32,747 bases of DNA from a bacterium (GCA_030680955.1 JAUXUB010000010.1:1-32747); one strand, 5' to 3'. Shown: positions 22,075 through 29,902, counted from the first letter of the stretch. Notes: a model not told the origin generated them from the sequence alone. Translations and numbers: made by a program.

Positions 22075-22103
22075 TTGCATTTCATGAATAAATGAGTTAT
22101 ATT
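22075..22103 (+). promoter_or_regulatory. promoter of the 90-aa membrane protein gene
   Basis: TTGCAT (22075-22080), 17 nt, TATATT (22098-22103). A leader of about 35 nt with a GAGGAG SD follows. Confidence 0.55.
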
Positions 22104-22145
22104 TTACACAGAACTTGAGAATCTGATAATCGAGGAGAAAGCAAA

Positions 22146-22418
22146 ATGAATGCTCTAATAAAAGCTATTTTCGTTGTAGCTATTTTATTCTCGAATGGTT
22201 TAGCTTTAAAACTTTTGTGGGGTTGGTTTATGGTTCCCATATTTGGTTTGCCTTTGATTTCCTTAGCTGAGGCAATAGGAATTTGTCTTATAGTTGGATT
22301 TCTTACCTCACAATATATTCCAAAAAAAGATGAAGAAAATAATGAAGCACTAATTCATTCAATTGCTAGTCCGGTGACCGCCATCGTTTTTGGGTGGATC
22401 ATTCATCTGTTTATGTAA
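22146..22418 (+). CDS. small membrane protein (90 aa), unknown
   Basis: It has three hydrophobic segments: residues ~5-28, ~33-55 (LPLISLAEAIGICLIVGFL) and ~72-90 (SPVTAIVFGWIIHLFM), separated by a charged loop (QYIPKKDEENNEA). No family motif is recognised. It has a strong SD (CGAGGAGAAA), its own promoter and a terminator, so it is a one-gene unit set between nth and tpiA. Confidence 0.7.
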   Translation: MNALIKAIFVVAILFSNGLALKLLWGWFMVPIFGLPLISLAEAIGICLIVGFLTSQYIPKKDEENNEALIHSIASPVTAIVFGWIIHLFM

Positions 22419-22432
22419 ATTTTTTTATTTTC

Positions 22433-22465
22433 AGCCCCGACTAAATATTTCGTTCGGGGCTTTTT
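22433..22465 (+). terminator. intrinsic terminator after the 90-aa membrane protein
   Basis: AGCCCCGA (22433-22440) pairs perfectly with TCGGGGCT (22454-22461), followed by TTTTATTTTTT. Confidence 0.9.
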
Positions 22466-22486
22466 ATTTTTTAGAGGAACAAGGTG

Positions 22487-22495
22487 TGCTATAAT
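22487..22495 (+). promoter_or_regulatory. extended -10 predicting a leaderless tpiA mRNA
   Basis: TGC plus TATAAT (22490-22495), then exactly 7 nt to the ATG at 22503. The terminator lies just upstream, so tpiA must use this promoter. Confidence 0.65.
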
Positions 22496-22502
22496 ATCTA
22501 CT

Positions 22503-23237
22503 ATGAGTAAACTACTAATTGCGAATTGGAAAATGAATCCGTTGCTTAGCGTGGATGCTGTAACGCTTGCTAATAAAATTGATGTAAATGCAAAAAAATA
22601 TAAAAGCGTATCTGTTGGCATTGCGCCTGCTTTTGTCCATATACCATTAATACCAAAACCAAAATCTGTATGGATGGGAGCGCAGGATGTTTTTTGGGAA
22701 AATCCTAATGATGGCGGTGCTTTTACAGGTGAGGTTTCTTTAGATATGTTAAGAAATATTGGAGCATCGTTTGTGATTATTGGACACTCCGAAAGGAGAA
22801 AAAATCTTGGTGAAACAGATGAAATGATAAATAGAAAAGTTAAGATGTTAGTCAAGGCAAAATTTTATATGGTTTTATGTGTCGGCGAGCCCCTTTCAAT
22901 TAGAAGTAAAGGTTTTGCAGCTGCAAAAAAATATGTCGCAAGTCAATTAAAGAAAGACTTAAAGGGAGTAAATAATTTTCACAAACTTGGCGTAGTAGCT
23001 TATGAGCCAATTTGGGCAATAGGCACAGGCAAGTCAGATAATCCAGAATTAGCATCAGAAATGGCAGAATACATCAAAAAGTTAACTGGTGCAGATGTCT
23101 TGTATGGTGGTTCAGTAACCTCAAAAAATGCTGAAAGTTTTTTGATGAAACCCTCAATTAATGGTGCGTTGGTGGGTGGAGCAAGTTTAAATGCACAAGA
23201 GTTTACAAAAATTATTGAGATAGCGAGTAAGGTTTAA
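22503..23237 (+). CDS. tpiA: triosephosphate isomerase
   Basis: A 244-aa TIM barrel that interconverts dihydroxyacetone phosphate and glyceraldehyde 3-phosphate in glycolysis. All active-site parts are present: ANWKMN with K10, IIGHSERR with H95, VAYEPIWAIGTGK with catalytic E168 and the flexible loop, and the phosphate-binding YGGSV and GALVGGASL. The length is normal. The DUF167 gene begins 4 nt after its stop and the DUF2585 gene 2 nt after that one, so the three form an operon driven from the leaderless promoter. Confidence 0.97.
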   Translation: MSKLLIANWKMNPLLSVDAVTLANKIDVNAKKYKSVSVGIAPAFVHIPLIPKPKSVWMGAQDVFWENPNDGGAFTGEVSLDMLRNIGASFVIIGHSERRKNLGETDEMINRKVKMLVKAKFYMVLCVGEPLSIRSKGFAAAKKYVASQLKKDLKGVNNFHKLGVVAYEPIWAIGTGKSDNPELASEMAEYIKKLTGADVLYGGSVTSKNAESFLMKPSINGALVGGASLNAQEFTKIIEIASKV

Positions 23238-23241
23238 ATTT

Positions 23242-23463
23242 ATGCGAATTTCAGTAAAAGCAAAACCGAATGCATTTGAAAATAAAGTGGAGAAAATAGA
23301 TGATCAGAATTATATAGTATCAGTTACTGAGCCTCCAGTGCAGGGGAAAGCAAACAGAGCTATAATAGAAGAATTAAGCAATTATTTTTCTACCAGTATT
23401 TCAAATGTTAATATTATTTCAGGACGTACTTCGCGAAATAAAATTATAGAAATAAAAATTTAA
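23242..23463 (+). CDS. DUF167 (YggU-like) family protein
   Basis: A 73-aa protein matching the DUF167/UPF0235 fold. It begins ISVKAKPNAFENKVEK, has the family core VTEPPVQGKANRAIIEELSN, and ends IISGRTSRNKIIEI. The family is widespread and small, with no settled biochemical role. The distance to tpiA (4 nt) implies translation from the same message. Confidence 0.9.
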   Translation: MRISVKAKPNAFENKVEKIDDQNYIVSVTEPPVQGKANRAIIEELSNYFSTSISNVNIISGRTSRNKIIEIKI

Positions 23464-23465
23464 TT

Positions 23466-24041
23466 ATGTCGTTTCCATTAAAAATCAATAAAGTTGTTTT
23501 AATCTGTATTGGCATTATATTGCTTCAGGCAGTATTGCTTTTTGCGATGGGCCATCCATGGATTTGTAAGTGCGAATTTATAAAATTATGGGAAGGTAAC
23601 CCTAATAGTTCCAATAATTCGCAACATCTTACAGACTGGTATACATATTCGCATGTTATACATGGTTTTATTTTTTACTTTCTATTATGGCTTTTCCCAG
23701 CAACGCGAAAACTTTCTTTTTTTAAAAAACTAGGAATTGCGATTTTTGTAGAATCTTTTTGGGAAGTTTTAGAAAATACACCTTTTATTATAAATCGATA
23801 TCGTGCGGCAACTATTTCATTAGACTATTTTGGCGATAGTGTTATAAATTCTGTTTCTGATACCATATTTATGATCGTGGGTTATATTGCGTCTTATAAA
23901 TTACCAGTATGGTCAATTGTAGTTACCGCTATATTTTTTGAATTATTCGTGCTATACTTCATTCGTGATAATCTGACATTAAACATTATAATGCTTGTTT
24001 ATCCATTAGATGCCATTAGAATATGGCAAGGAGGCGGATAA
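23466..24041 (+). CDS. DUF2585 (UPF0314) family membrane protein
   Basis: A 191-aa protein with about five membrane helices and the conserved family strings: GHPWICKCEFIKLWEG, NSQHLTDWYTYSHVIHGF, FWEVLENTPFIINRYR, LDYFGDSVINSVSDT, IRDNLTLNIIMLVYPLDAI. The function of the family is not known. It is best known from alphaproteobacteria, so its presence here may reflect an old transfer. It is translated right after the DUF167 gene (2-nt gap). Confidence 0.9.
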   Translation: MSFPLKINKVVLICIGIILLQAVLLFAMGHPWICKCEFIKLWEGNPNSSNNSQHLTDWYTYSHVIHGFIFYFLLWLFPATRKLSFFKKLGIAIFVESFWEVLENTPFIINRYRAATISLDYFGDSVINSVSDTIFMIVGYIASYKLPVWSIVVTAIFFELFVLYFIRDNLTLNIIMLVYPLDAIRIWQGGG

Positions 24042-24059
24042 TTATTAATCTAAAAATAT

Positions 24060-24140
24060 ATGTATAAAAAGAAAAAAGTTGCGAAAAGGAAACATCGCAA
24101 AAAACAGGGCAAAACTGTTTCATTGCGATTTAGGAGATAA
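24060..24140 (+). CDS. tiny, very basic peptide (26 aa) or RNA hairpin
   Basis: ATG at 24060 to TAA at 24138-24140: a peptide starting MYKKKKVAKRKHRKKQ with 13 Lys/Arg in its first 18 residues. It resembles short ribosome-associated basic proteins (Thx- or COX24-like), but it is too short to assign. The same DNA holds a strong imperfect hairpin (ATCGCAA with TTGCGAT, and AACAG with CTGTT). The last codons contain the AGGAG used by the next gene, so translation may be coupled. I cannot tell peptide from RNA structure. Confidence 0.4.
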   Translation: MYKKKKVAKRKHRKKQGKTVSLRFRR

Positions 24141-24143
24141 ATT

Positions 24144-24482
24144 ATGTCACTAAGAGAAAATTATACAAATTTTTCGGTGCGCTATCCATTAATATTCAAT
24201 ATTATTCGTGGCTTGTTGGTGGCCACTGGTTTCTTTTTTGGCGCATTATTTATTTTCGGAAGTTTATTTGCTATTTATATTGAAATTTATGGATTTATGG
24301 GGGAAGAGCCAGAGCGGCGAACTTGGTATCTTGCTGTTTTAGCGCTTGGGTTAATTGTTAGCATCGTCATCCCATTTATATTAGCACGTTTTCTTTTTCC
24401 ACAAGCAAAAAAAATCATTTATATACTTTTATTTATATTGATACTAGTGTTGTCATTTTCCTATTTGGGTGTTTCCATTTAG
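24144..24482 (+). CDS. small membrane protein (112 aa), unknown
   Basis: It has three membrane helices: ~18-48 (IIRGLLVATGFFFGALFIFGS and onward), ~62-85 (YLAVLALGLIVSIVIPFILA) and ~90-110 (KIIYILLFILILVLSFSYL). The loops are short, and the N-terminus is basic and cytosolic. No motif is recognised. The SD AGGAG (24132-24136) lies inside the preceding mini-frame. It stands between the tpiA operon and the cysteine desulfurase. Confidence 0.65.
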   Translation: MSLRENYTNFSVRYPLIFNIIRGLLVATGFFFGALFIFGSLFAIYIEIYGFMGEEPERRTWYLAVLALGLIVSIVIPFILARFLFPQAKKIIYILLFILILVLSFSYLGVSI

Positions 24483-24550
24483 TATTAGGTTTTTTTGTTA
24501 ATTTACCGTAAAAGATCTACAATCTTTGCAGTATTTAACTTACTTATATA

Positions 24551-25753
24551 ATGAATGAAATTTATTTAGATAATAATGCAACAACAAAAGTTGTGCCCGA
24601 AATTTTAAGCGTTATGACGCCTTTTTTTATAGAGCATTACGGTAATGCAAGTAGCACTCATTTGAAGGGGCAGGTATCGGCAAGGGCAATTTTTGAGAGC
24701 AGAAATTTAATACTTAGTACCTTGAAGGCAAATGCTCACAAAGTGATTTTTACTTCTGGTGGAACAGAGAGCAATAATTTAGCGATACTTGGAGTTGTGC
24801 TTGCACTCAAGAAAAATGGTTCGACCCATTCGATTGGCTCAGGGCAGGCAAGCTTACATCAAGGTGGGAAGCACATTATTACTTCTAGTATGGAACATAG
24901 CGTTGTTTTGGAGTGTATGCGCGTATTAGAAAAAAAAGGATATGAAATAAGTTATGTTAATCCTCGAGAAGACGGAATAATTCACGCTGAAGATGTTACT
25001 CACGCAATGCGGAATGAAACGATTTTAGTTTCTATAATGAATGTAAATAATGAAACTGGAGCAATATTTCCTGTGGATAAAATCGCACAAGCTGTTAAGA
25101 CAAAAAATCCAATGTGCATTGTTCATTCCGATGGCGTTCAAGCTATTGGTAAAATTAGACCAGATTTGTCACAAATAGATTTGTATTCAATAAGTGGCCA
25201 TAAGTTCCACGGCCCAAAAGGAGTCGGAGCATTAATAGTTCGTGAAGGAACGCCACTTACATCAATAATGTTTGGCGGTGGACAAGAAGGGGGATTGCGT
25301 TCTGGAACAGAGAATGTTCCTGGGATAGTTGGTCTCGCTAAAGCATTAGAATTGAGTTATGAAAATTTTGAAAATAAATTAGAAAATTATAGAAAATTAA
25401 GGGATTTATTAATTCAGGAATTAAAACCAATAGAGAACGCAATAATAAATTCTCCAATTTTATCTACCGCACAAACATTAAATATTTCCTTTGTAGGAGT
25501 GTCAGGCGAGACACTTTTAAACGCGCTTTCAGAACTCGGAATTTATGTCGGCACAGGATCCGCTTGTTCAGAGAAAAAGAGAGGACGAAGCCATGTACTT
25601 ACGGCACTAGGCCTTAGAGGTGAGAGAATAAACTCTAGTATTAGATTTAGTTTTTCTAGATACACTACAATTGAAGAGATTAAGAAGGTTTCAAGCGTTC
25701 TTTGTGATTTAGTACCTAAACTACTAAATAATGAAAAACCTTCACAAACATAG
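24551..25753 (+). CDS. cysteine desulfurase (NifS/IscS-like)
   Basis: A 400-aa class V aminotransferase-fold enzyme that takes sulfur from cysteine for Fe-S clusters and tRNA thiolation. YLDNNATT opens the fold, SGGTESNNLAI binds PLP phosphate, MEHSVV carries H116, SGHKFHGPKG carries the PLP lysine K218, and TGSACSEKKRGRSHVL carries the persulfide Cys C339. About 20 extra residues (~90-108, NGSTHSIGSGQASLHQGG) lie after the TESNNLAI helix, in the place of a short loop in most homologues. No scaffold (IscU) or tRNA thiolase gene is next to it in the window. There is no SD. Confidence 0.95.
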   Translation: MNEIYLDNNATTKVVPEILSVMTPFFIEHYGNASSTHLKGQVSARAIFESRNLILSTLKANAHKVIFTSGGTESNNLAILGVVLALKKNGSTHSIGSGQASLHQGGKHIITSSMEHSVVLECMRVLEKKGYEISYVNPREDGIIHAEDVTHAMRNETILVSIMNVNNETGAIFPVDKIAQAVKTKNPMCIVHSDGVQAIGKIRPDLSQIDLYSISGHKFHGPKGVGALIVREGTPLTSIMFGGGQEGGLRSGTENVPGIVGLAKALELSYENFENKLENYRKLRDLLIQELKPIENAIINSPILSTAQTLNISFVGVSGETLLNALSELGIYVGTGSACSEKKRGRSHVLTALGLRGERINSSIRFSFSRYTTIEEIKKVSSVLCDLVPKLLNNEKPSQT

Positions 25754-25832
25754 TTTTATTTTTGCAGGTTACAATCTTTTATGCTTATAGTATAGTTAGT
25801 ATAAGTAAAATAATATTGATTAATAAAATAAT

Positions 25833-26438
25833 ATGTCGGCATTTAATTTTAAAAATTCAAACGGTAAATTATTTGATACAAATAGCGCCGAAGGCAAACA
25901 AGCGCTTCGTGAAACAAATTTAAAAGGAAAAATGGCAGAGTCCTTAGTTTTTGATTTATTAAAGGAATCAGGGAACGAGGTTTATAACATTGGGATAGAA
26001 CATTCGTTGCCGGCGCTTACTCATATTAGGCGCGAACTTATGGGCAGTAAAGCGGGAGAAAAGCTACGGATTATCCCAGATTTTTTTGTAATTGATTCTA
26101 AAAAAAGAGCTCATCTTGTAGAAGTTAAATTTCGTTGGCATCCAAAAGGACATGAGTCTGATGTTTTGAGGTTGCGAAGGTTGGCACTTTTATGGGAAGA
26201 GGCAATTGTAGTTTTTGTTAATTGCTCAAGAAAACCATATTTTCAATTTTCCGAAGCGCCTTTTGTAAAAGAGAAAACTGTTTTATTGGAACCTATCTAT
26301 GAGTATTCTCACTTTGGTATTAAAGAAAATCTTTTAGATAAGTTTGATGAGCTTGTTGAAAAATATTTAAAACCGACACTTAAAACTCCACTTCCAAAAG
26401 ATTCGTCTATAATCGATCACTCCGCACATTATCTATAA
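25833..26438 (+). CDS. PD-(D/E)XK nuclease-like protein
   Basis: A 201-aa protein with the restriction-endonuclease-like order: helix GKMAESLVFDLL (E36), IPDFFVID (P82-D83), HLVEVKF (E97, K99). The acidic-acidic-Lys set binds metal for phosphodiester cleavage. After the core is a C-terminal part with ENLLDKFDELVEKYLK. The specificity is unknown; it could act on branched or damaged DNA, or be a remnant. Its stop overlaps the rsmI start by one base (TAATG), so the two are translationally coupled. Confidence 0.7.
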   Translation: MSAFNFKNSNGKLFDTNSAEGKQALRETNLKGKMAESLVFDLLKESGNEVYNIGIEHSLPALTHIRRELMGSKAGEKLRIIPDFFVIDSKKRAHLVEVKFRWHPKGHESDVLRLRRLALLWEEAIVVFVNCSRKPYFQFSEAPFVKEKTVLLEPIYEYSHFGIKENLLDKFDELVEKYLKPTLKTPLPKDSSIIDHSAHYL

Positions 26439-27124
26439 TGCCAAATAATACAACGGGTACTATATATGTAGTTGCCACTCCAATTGGTAATTTGGGAGAT
26501 ATCACAGCTCGCGCACTTCTGGTGCTCAAAAATTCTTCTGTAATATTTGCAGAAGATACACGAGTTACACAAAAGCTTGTAACTCATTTTGAACTCCACA
26601 CAAAAATATCACATTACGATGAGCATAAACCTCAAAGAACCATAGAAGAAGCAGTTAGATATTTAGAGGATGGAAAAGATATTGGAATTGTGTCAGATGC
26701 TGGTACACCAGGCATTTCAGACCCTGGTTCTGTACTTATCACTGGTATAAGAAAAACTCTTCAGGGCGCGCCAATTATAGCCATTCCTGGGCCTTCTGCT
26801 GTCATTTCTGCTCTTTCTGTATCCGGAATTAGCGCTAATAAATTCACTTTTTTAGGTTATCCGCCACTCAAGAATAAACGAAAAAAATTCTTCAGTAGTA
26901 TTAAGGAAACCGAAATAAGACCAGTAGTTTTATATGAATCCCCTCATAGACTGCAAAAAACGCTAAAAGAAATTGGCGAAGTGTATGGCTTGGATTATCA
27001 AATTTTTGTCTCTAAAGAATTAACTAAAATACACGAAACAAATATTTTATTAAGCATAAATGATGCAATAAATTATTTTGTAGCAGAACGCGGCAAGGGC
27101 GAGTTCGTAATAATAATTCCATAA
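26438..27124 (+). CDS. rsmI: 16S rRNA (cytidine(1402)-2'-O)-methyltransferase
   Basis: A 228-aa tetrapyrrole-methylase-fold enzyme that methylates the ribose of C1402 in the 16S decoding centre. The N-terminal IYVVATPIGNLGDITARAL, the FAEDTRVTQKLV helix, DIGIVSDAGTPGISDPG (SAM and substrate loop) and IPGPSAVISALSVSG are all family signatures. It is shorter than E. coli RsmI because the extra C-terminal domain is missing. It is coupled to the PD-(D/E)XK gene, and its stop abuts the inverted-repeat element at 27125. Confidence 0.95.
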   Translation: MPNNTTGTIYVVATPIGNLGDITARALLVLKNSSVIFAEDTRVTQKLVTHFELHTKISHYDEHKPQRTIEEAVRYLEDGKDIGIVSDAGTPGISDPGSVLITGIRKTLQGAPIIAIPGPSAVISALSVSGISANKFTFLGYPPLKNKRKKFFSSIKETEIRPVVLYESPHRLQKTLKEIGEVYGLDYQIFVSKELTKIHETNILLSINDAINYFVAERGKGEFVIIIP

Positions 27125-27242
27125 TCCCGTTAGAAGCCGCGATCGCTTATATTAAAATATTGACCAGTGATAATATAACAATGAATTACATAATTAATAG
27201 TAGAACGCGTGAATTTATGATCGCGATCTGCTTCTAACGGGA
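27125..27242. repeat. TCCCGTTAGA-type inverted-repeat element filling the rsmI-CAP gap
   Basis: The left arm (27125-27146) begins TCCCGTTAGAAGC right after the rsmI TAA. The right arm (27219-27242) ends GCTTCTAACGGGA, whose last A is the A of the CAP start codon. The outer 13 bp are perfectly inverted, and CGCGATCGC/GATCGCGATC lies inside each arm. The inner ~70 nt are AT-rich and hold a TTGACC that could be a -35. Confidence 0.75.
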
Positions 27243-28201
27243 TGAATACTCTTAAATTATTAGCTGTTCTACTTATACTTATATTAGGAGTTAATTTTGC
27301 GTTTCCAGAAAAAAGCGCAGAATTTAGCAGTAAGTTTGTTTTCGCAGTAGAAAGTATTTTTAATAAAGCCTCTACAACAATTGATAAAACTGGGGCTAAC
27401 GCATCTACAAGTTTAAAAGATGATCTAAATAAACTCCCTGAAACTTCTGAAGTACAGCCAAATAAAATTACTGAAGCTCAAAAAGTTACTTACGACAAGC
27501 CACTACGTGCTCCTAACGCTCAAACACCAGTTGTAGATGTTGTTTTGACCGAAGTTGGCGTTGTTAGTTGGACGAATCAGGCTCGAATTAATGCTAATCT
27601 TCCTTCACTTAAGGTTAATGCCAATTTAAGCGCAGGAGCCAAGGCAAAGGTTCAAGATATGTTTATAAAGCAATATTTTGATCATATTTCGCCATCTGGC
27701 ACAGGGCCGGCAGAAATTGCTAAACAATCTGGATATGAATATATTCTTGTTGGAGAAAATCTTGCCTTAGGTAATTTTAAAAATGATCAAGAATTACTTG
27801 CGGCTTGGATGGCCTCTCCCGGGCATCGTGCTAATATATTAAATACACGCTACACAGAGATTGGAGTTGCGATTCAAAAAGGTAATTTTGAAGGACAAGA
27901 TGTATGGATGGCTGTTCAGGAGTTTGGTTTGCCCCTAGCTAATTGTCCAAGTCCAGATGCAACATTAAAAGATCAAATTACTTCCAGCGAAAATTTGATT
28001 AAAGATCTTTATACAGAACTGCAAAGGCGCAAAGAAGTGATTGCGAGCACTCCAACTGATACTGCATCATACAATGATTTGGTTGCAGCGTATAACGAAC
28101 GGATAATAGCATATAACAAACAAATTGAAGCTACTCGTGTTAAAATAGAAACATATAATGCCGAAGTTAAAACGTTTAATCTCTGCTTGCAAGGGACATA
28201 A
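27242..28201 (+). CDS. secreted CAP (SCP/PR1, YkwD-like) domain protein
   Basis: A 319-aa protein. An N-terminal hydrophobic helix (LKLLAVLLILILGVNFAF) is a signal peptide or anchor. A linker rich in Thr/Ser/Pro follows to ~100. The CAP domain (~104-230) has FDHISPSG (H148), VGENLALG (E172), SPGHRANILN (H195) and YTEIGVAI (E206), the family's cavity residues. The C-terminal ~80 residues form a coiled-coil helix (NLIKDLYTELQRRKEVI..., then AAYNERIIAYNKQIEATRVK). CAP proteins act outside the cell, on lipids or as adhesion/sporulation factors. The gene is bounded on both sides by inverted-repeat arms that touch its start and stop. Confidence 0.88.
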   Translation: MNTLKLLAVLLILILGVNFAFPEKSAEFSSKFVFAVESIFNKASTTIDKTGANASTSLKDDLNKLPETSEVQPNKITEAQKVTYDKPLRAPNAQTPVVDVVLTEVGVVSWTNQARINANLPSLKVNANLSAGAKAKVQDMFIKQYFDHISPSGTGPAEIAKQSGYEYILVGENLALGNFKNDQELLAAWMASPGHRANILNTRYTEIGVAIQKGNFEGQDVWMAVQEFGLPLANCPSPDATLKDQITSSENLIKDLYTELQRRKEVIASTPTDTASYNDLVAAYNERIIAYNKQIEATRVKIETYNAEVKTFNLCLQGT

Positions 28202-28202
28202 G

Positions 28203-28317
28203 TCCCGTTAGAAATAGAACGCGACGTCAAAAAATAAAATAATCATTTTAATTAACAAATACTATATTAATTAATAATACTTAAAATTAGAATATACGTT
28301 AGCTATTTCTAATGGGA
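28203..28317. repeat. TCCCGTTAGA-type inverted-repeat element filling the CAP-HAD gap
   Basis: The left arm TCCCGTTAGAAATAG (28203-28217) starts 2 nt after the CAP stop. The right arm CTATTTCTAATGGGA (28303-28317) lies 6 nt before the HAD start. All 15 bp pair, with one G-T. The inside is very AT-rich and includes TAGAACGCG, also found in the 27125 element. Confidence 0.75.
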
Positions 28318-28323
28318 TAATTT

Positions 28324-29010
28324 ATGAAACGTAAAGTCGCAATTTTTGATATAGACGGAACGATTTTTCGTTCAAGTCTTTTGGTGGAATTAACAGAGGC
28401 GCTTCTTCAAGCCGGTATATTTTCGTCTTCAGTTCGAAAGCAATATCATAGAAGTTTTAAGAAGTGGCTTGAGCGACAAGGGTCTTATGAGCAATATATC
28501 TCGGATGTCGTCCAAGCTTTTAATACTCACATGAAAGGAGTGAGGAATAGGGATTTTGATAAAGTTGCACTCCGAGTCGCTCACTTTCACAAAAATAGAG
28601 TCTATCGCTATTCTAGGGATTTATTACAAGAATTAAAACGTAAAAAATATTATTTACTCGCTATCTCAAATTCACCAAAGTTAATTTTAGATTATTTTGG
28701 AAAAGATTTAGGTTTTGATAAAATTTATGGTCGTATTTATGAAACTGATGAAAAAGGCAAGCTAACTGGGAATGCACTTTACACAGATTTTATTTCTGAT
28801 AAATCTAAAGTTCTCTCACGCGTATTGCTTACGGAAAATCTTACCTTGCAGGGTTCAATAGGGGTGGGGGATACTGAAAGTGATATACCATTTTTAAAAA
28901 TGGTGAGCAATCCCATTTGTTTTAATCCAAACAAAAATCTTTATAAATTTGCTAAAAAACAGAAATGGAAAGTTGTTGTGGAGCGCAAAGATGTTATTTA
29001 CCATTTGTAG
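28324..29010 (+). CDS. HAD superfamily phosphatase (HAD-IB, SerB-like)
   Basis: A 228-aa hydrolase. FDIDGTIFRSS holds the nucleophile D9 and D11, an all-helical cap covers residues ~18-95, ISNSP carries motif II Ser, and GVGDTESDIPFL carries the metal-binding Asp pair. This is the HAD-IB arrangement used by phosphoserine phosphatase and by glycerol/lipid phosphate phosphatases. The substrate cannot be decided. It starts just after the right arm of an inverted-repeat element, with a GGGAT instead of an SD. Confidence 0.88.
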   Translation: MKRKVAIFDIDGTIFRSSLLVELTEALLQAGIFSSSVRKQYHRSFKKWLERQGSYEQYISDVVQAFNTHMKGVRNRDFDKVALRVAHFHKNRVYRYSRDLLQELKRKKYYLLAISNSPKLILDYFGKDLGFDKIYGRIYETDEKGKLTGNALYTDFISDKSKVLSRVLLTENLTLQGSIGVGDTESDIPFLKMVSNPICFNPNKNLYKFAKKQKWKVVVERKDVIYHL

Positions 29011-29043
29011 TTAATTTAAGGGATATAGTTTTTTAGAATAAAA

Positions 29044-29070
29044 AAGGCATCGATAATTTGTCGAAGCCTT
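29044..29070 (-). terminator. intrinsic terminator of the HTH gene
   Basis: AAGGC and TCGA pair with TCGA and GCCTT (one A-A mismatch) around a 7-nt loop. On the minus strand six T follow. It lies just past the stop of the gene at 29080. Confidence 0.8.
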
Positions 29071-29079
29071 AAAGTGGCA

Positions 29080-29817
29080 TTACTTTATAAGATGCCAGGC
29101 GTTTATGTATGAAGACCAAACTAATTTTGGTATGATGTTATTAAAGACTGGTAATATTTCGTATGGTAAGTAGAAACATTTTATTGCCGATTTGATATAT
29201 GGCCCACTTAGTAAATCCGCAGTGGGAATTATAAAAAATTGTTTCTTAGATTTTGTGATATACAAAACACAAATCAAAAAATCAAATTTTCGTAATGACT
29301 TGGAGGTAACAAGTAGTCGCGCATATTTTCTTTGGCATCCGGGAGGCGATAATTGATTGCTGATACTTGCTATTCTGCATCGCTTACCGTTTAAGATGAG
29401 TCCAGTTCTTAATGTATAAACATTACTATTTGAATTTATGGAATTCAGGTGACTAACAACTACTCCATTTTTTCTTCCTTCTCGCCATACCGCAAGTGTT
29501 GCTTTAGGGAATCGATCAAGGTGAACGCTAGCAAGAGTACATTGCCTCACTCTTTCGCGGCCACTCTTAAAAGGAAGAAATGGCATAATATCTTGTTTAT
29601 AAATTTGACTAATTCGCTGTTTAGTCAATCCAATTATTTTTCCAATCTCAGTAAAACTTTTACAATCCTCAGCGAATAAACTATAAAGTTTGAACAAGCT
29701 CCTAGCCCCATGTGTTTTCTCAAATCTAAGACGTCGCTCCTCGTTTATTGGAATATAAAAAATACCATCTTCGCGCGCAACTCTTATTGTATTTCCTTCT
29801 TTGCTTACTGCAATCAT
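29080..29817 (-). CDS. HTH (sigma region 4-like) protein with a C-terminal domain of unknown role
   Basis: A 245-aa protein. Residues ~53-80 (KSFTEIGKIIGLTKQRISQIYKQ) form a sigma-70 region-4-like helix-turn-helix ('QRISQIY' recognition helix). Upstream is a beta-rich start (VAREDGIFYIPINEERRL). The C-terminal part (~165-245) has FDFLICVLYITKSKKQFFIIP, which resembles the core strands of nuclease-like (PD-(D/E)XK) domains seen behind HTH units in homing and accessory proteins. That comparison is weak. The SD is AAGGAGG before ATG 29817, with a TTGCAT/TATAAA promoter and its own terminator. It may be a regulator of unknown target. Confidence 0.65.
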   Translation of the reverse strand: MIAVSKEGNTIRVAREDGIFYIPINEERRLRFEKTHGARSLFKLYSLFAEDCKSFTEIGKIIGLTKQRISQIYKQDIMPFLPFKSGRERVRQCTLASVHLDRFPKATLAVWREGRKNGVVVSHLNSINSNSNVYTLRTGLILNGKRCRIASISNQLSPPGCQRKYARLLVTSKSLRKFDFLICVLYITKSKKQFFIIPTADLLSGPYIKSAIKCFYLPYEILPVFNNIIPKLVWSSYINAWHLIK

Positions 29818-29858
29818 TCCAGCCTCCTTGCGCAGTACTTGCTAAATGTTCTAGCAAC

Positions 29859-29887
29859 TTTATACCACAATATATTTAAATATGCAA
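29859..29887 (-). promoter_or_regulatory. promoter of the HTH gene
   Basis: On the minus strand TTGCAT (29887-29882), 17 nt, TATAAA (29864-29859). The leader carries the AAGGAGG SD. Confidence 0.55.
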
Positions 29888-29902
29888 ATAATGTAAAATT
29901 TA

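Noticed and set aside
22403-22855. 150-aa minus-strand frame over tpiA
   Set aside because: It lies opposite a certain tpiA gene and a terminator, with no promoter or SD.
15536-28317. Integron attC sites
   Set aside because: The arms are GTTAGA on the left and TCTAAC on the right, the reverse of attC, the last base breaks GTTRRRY, and no integrase is present.
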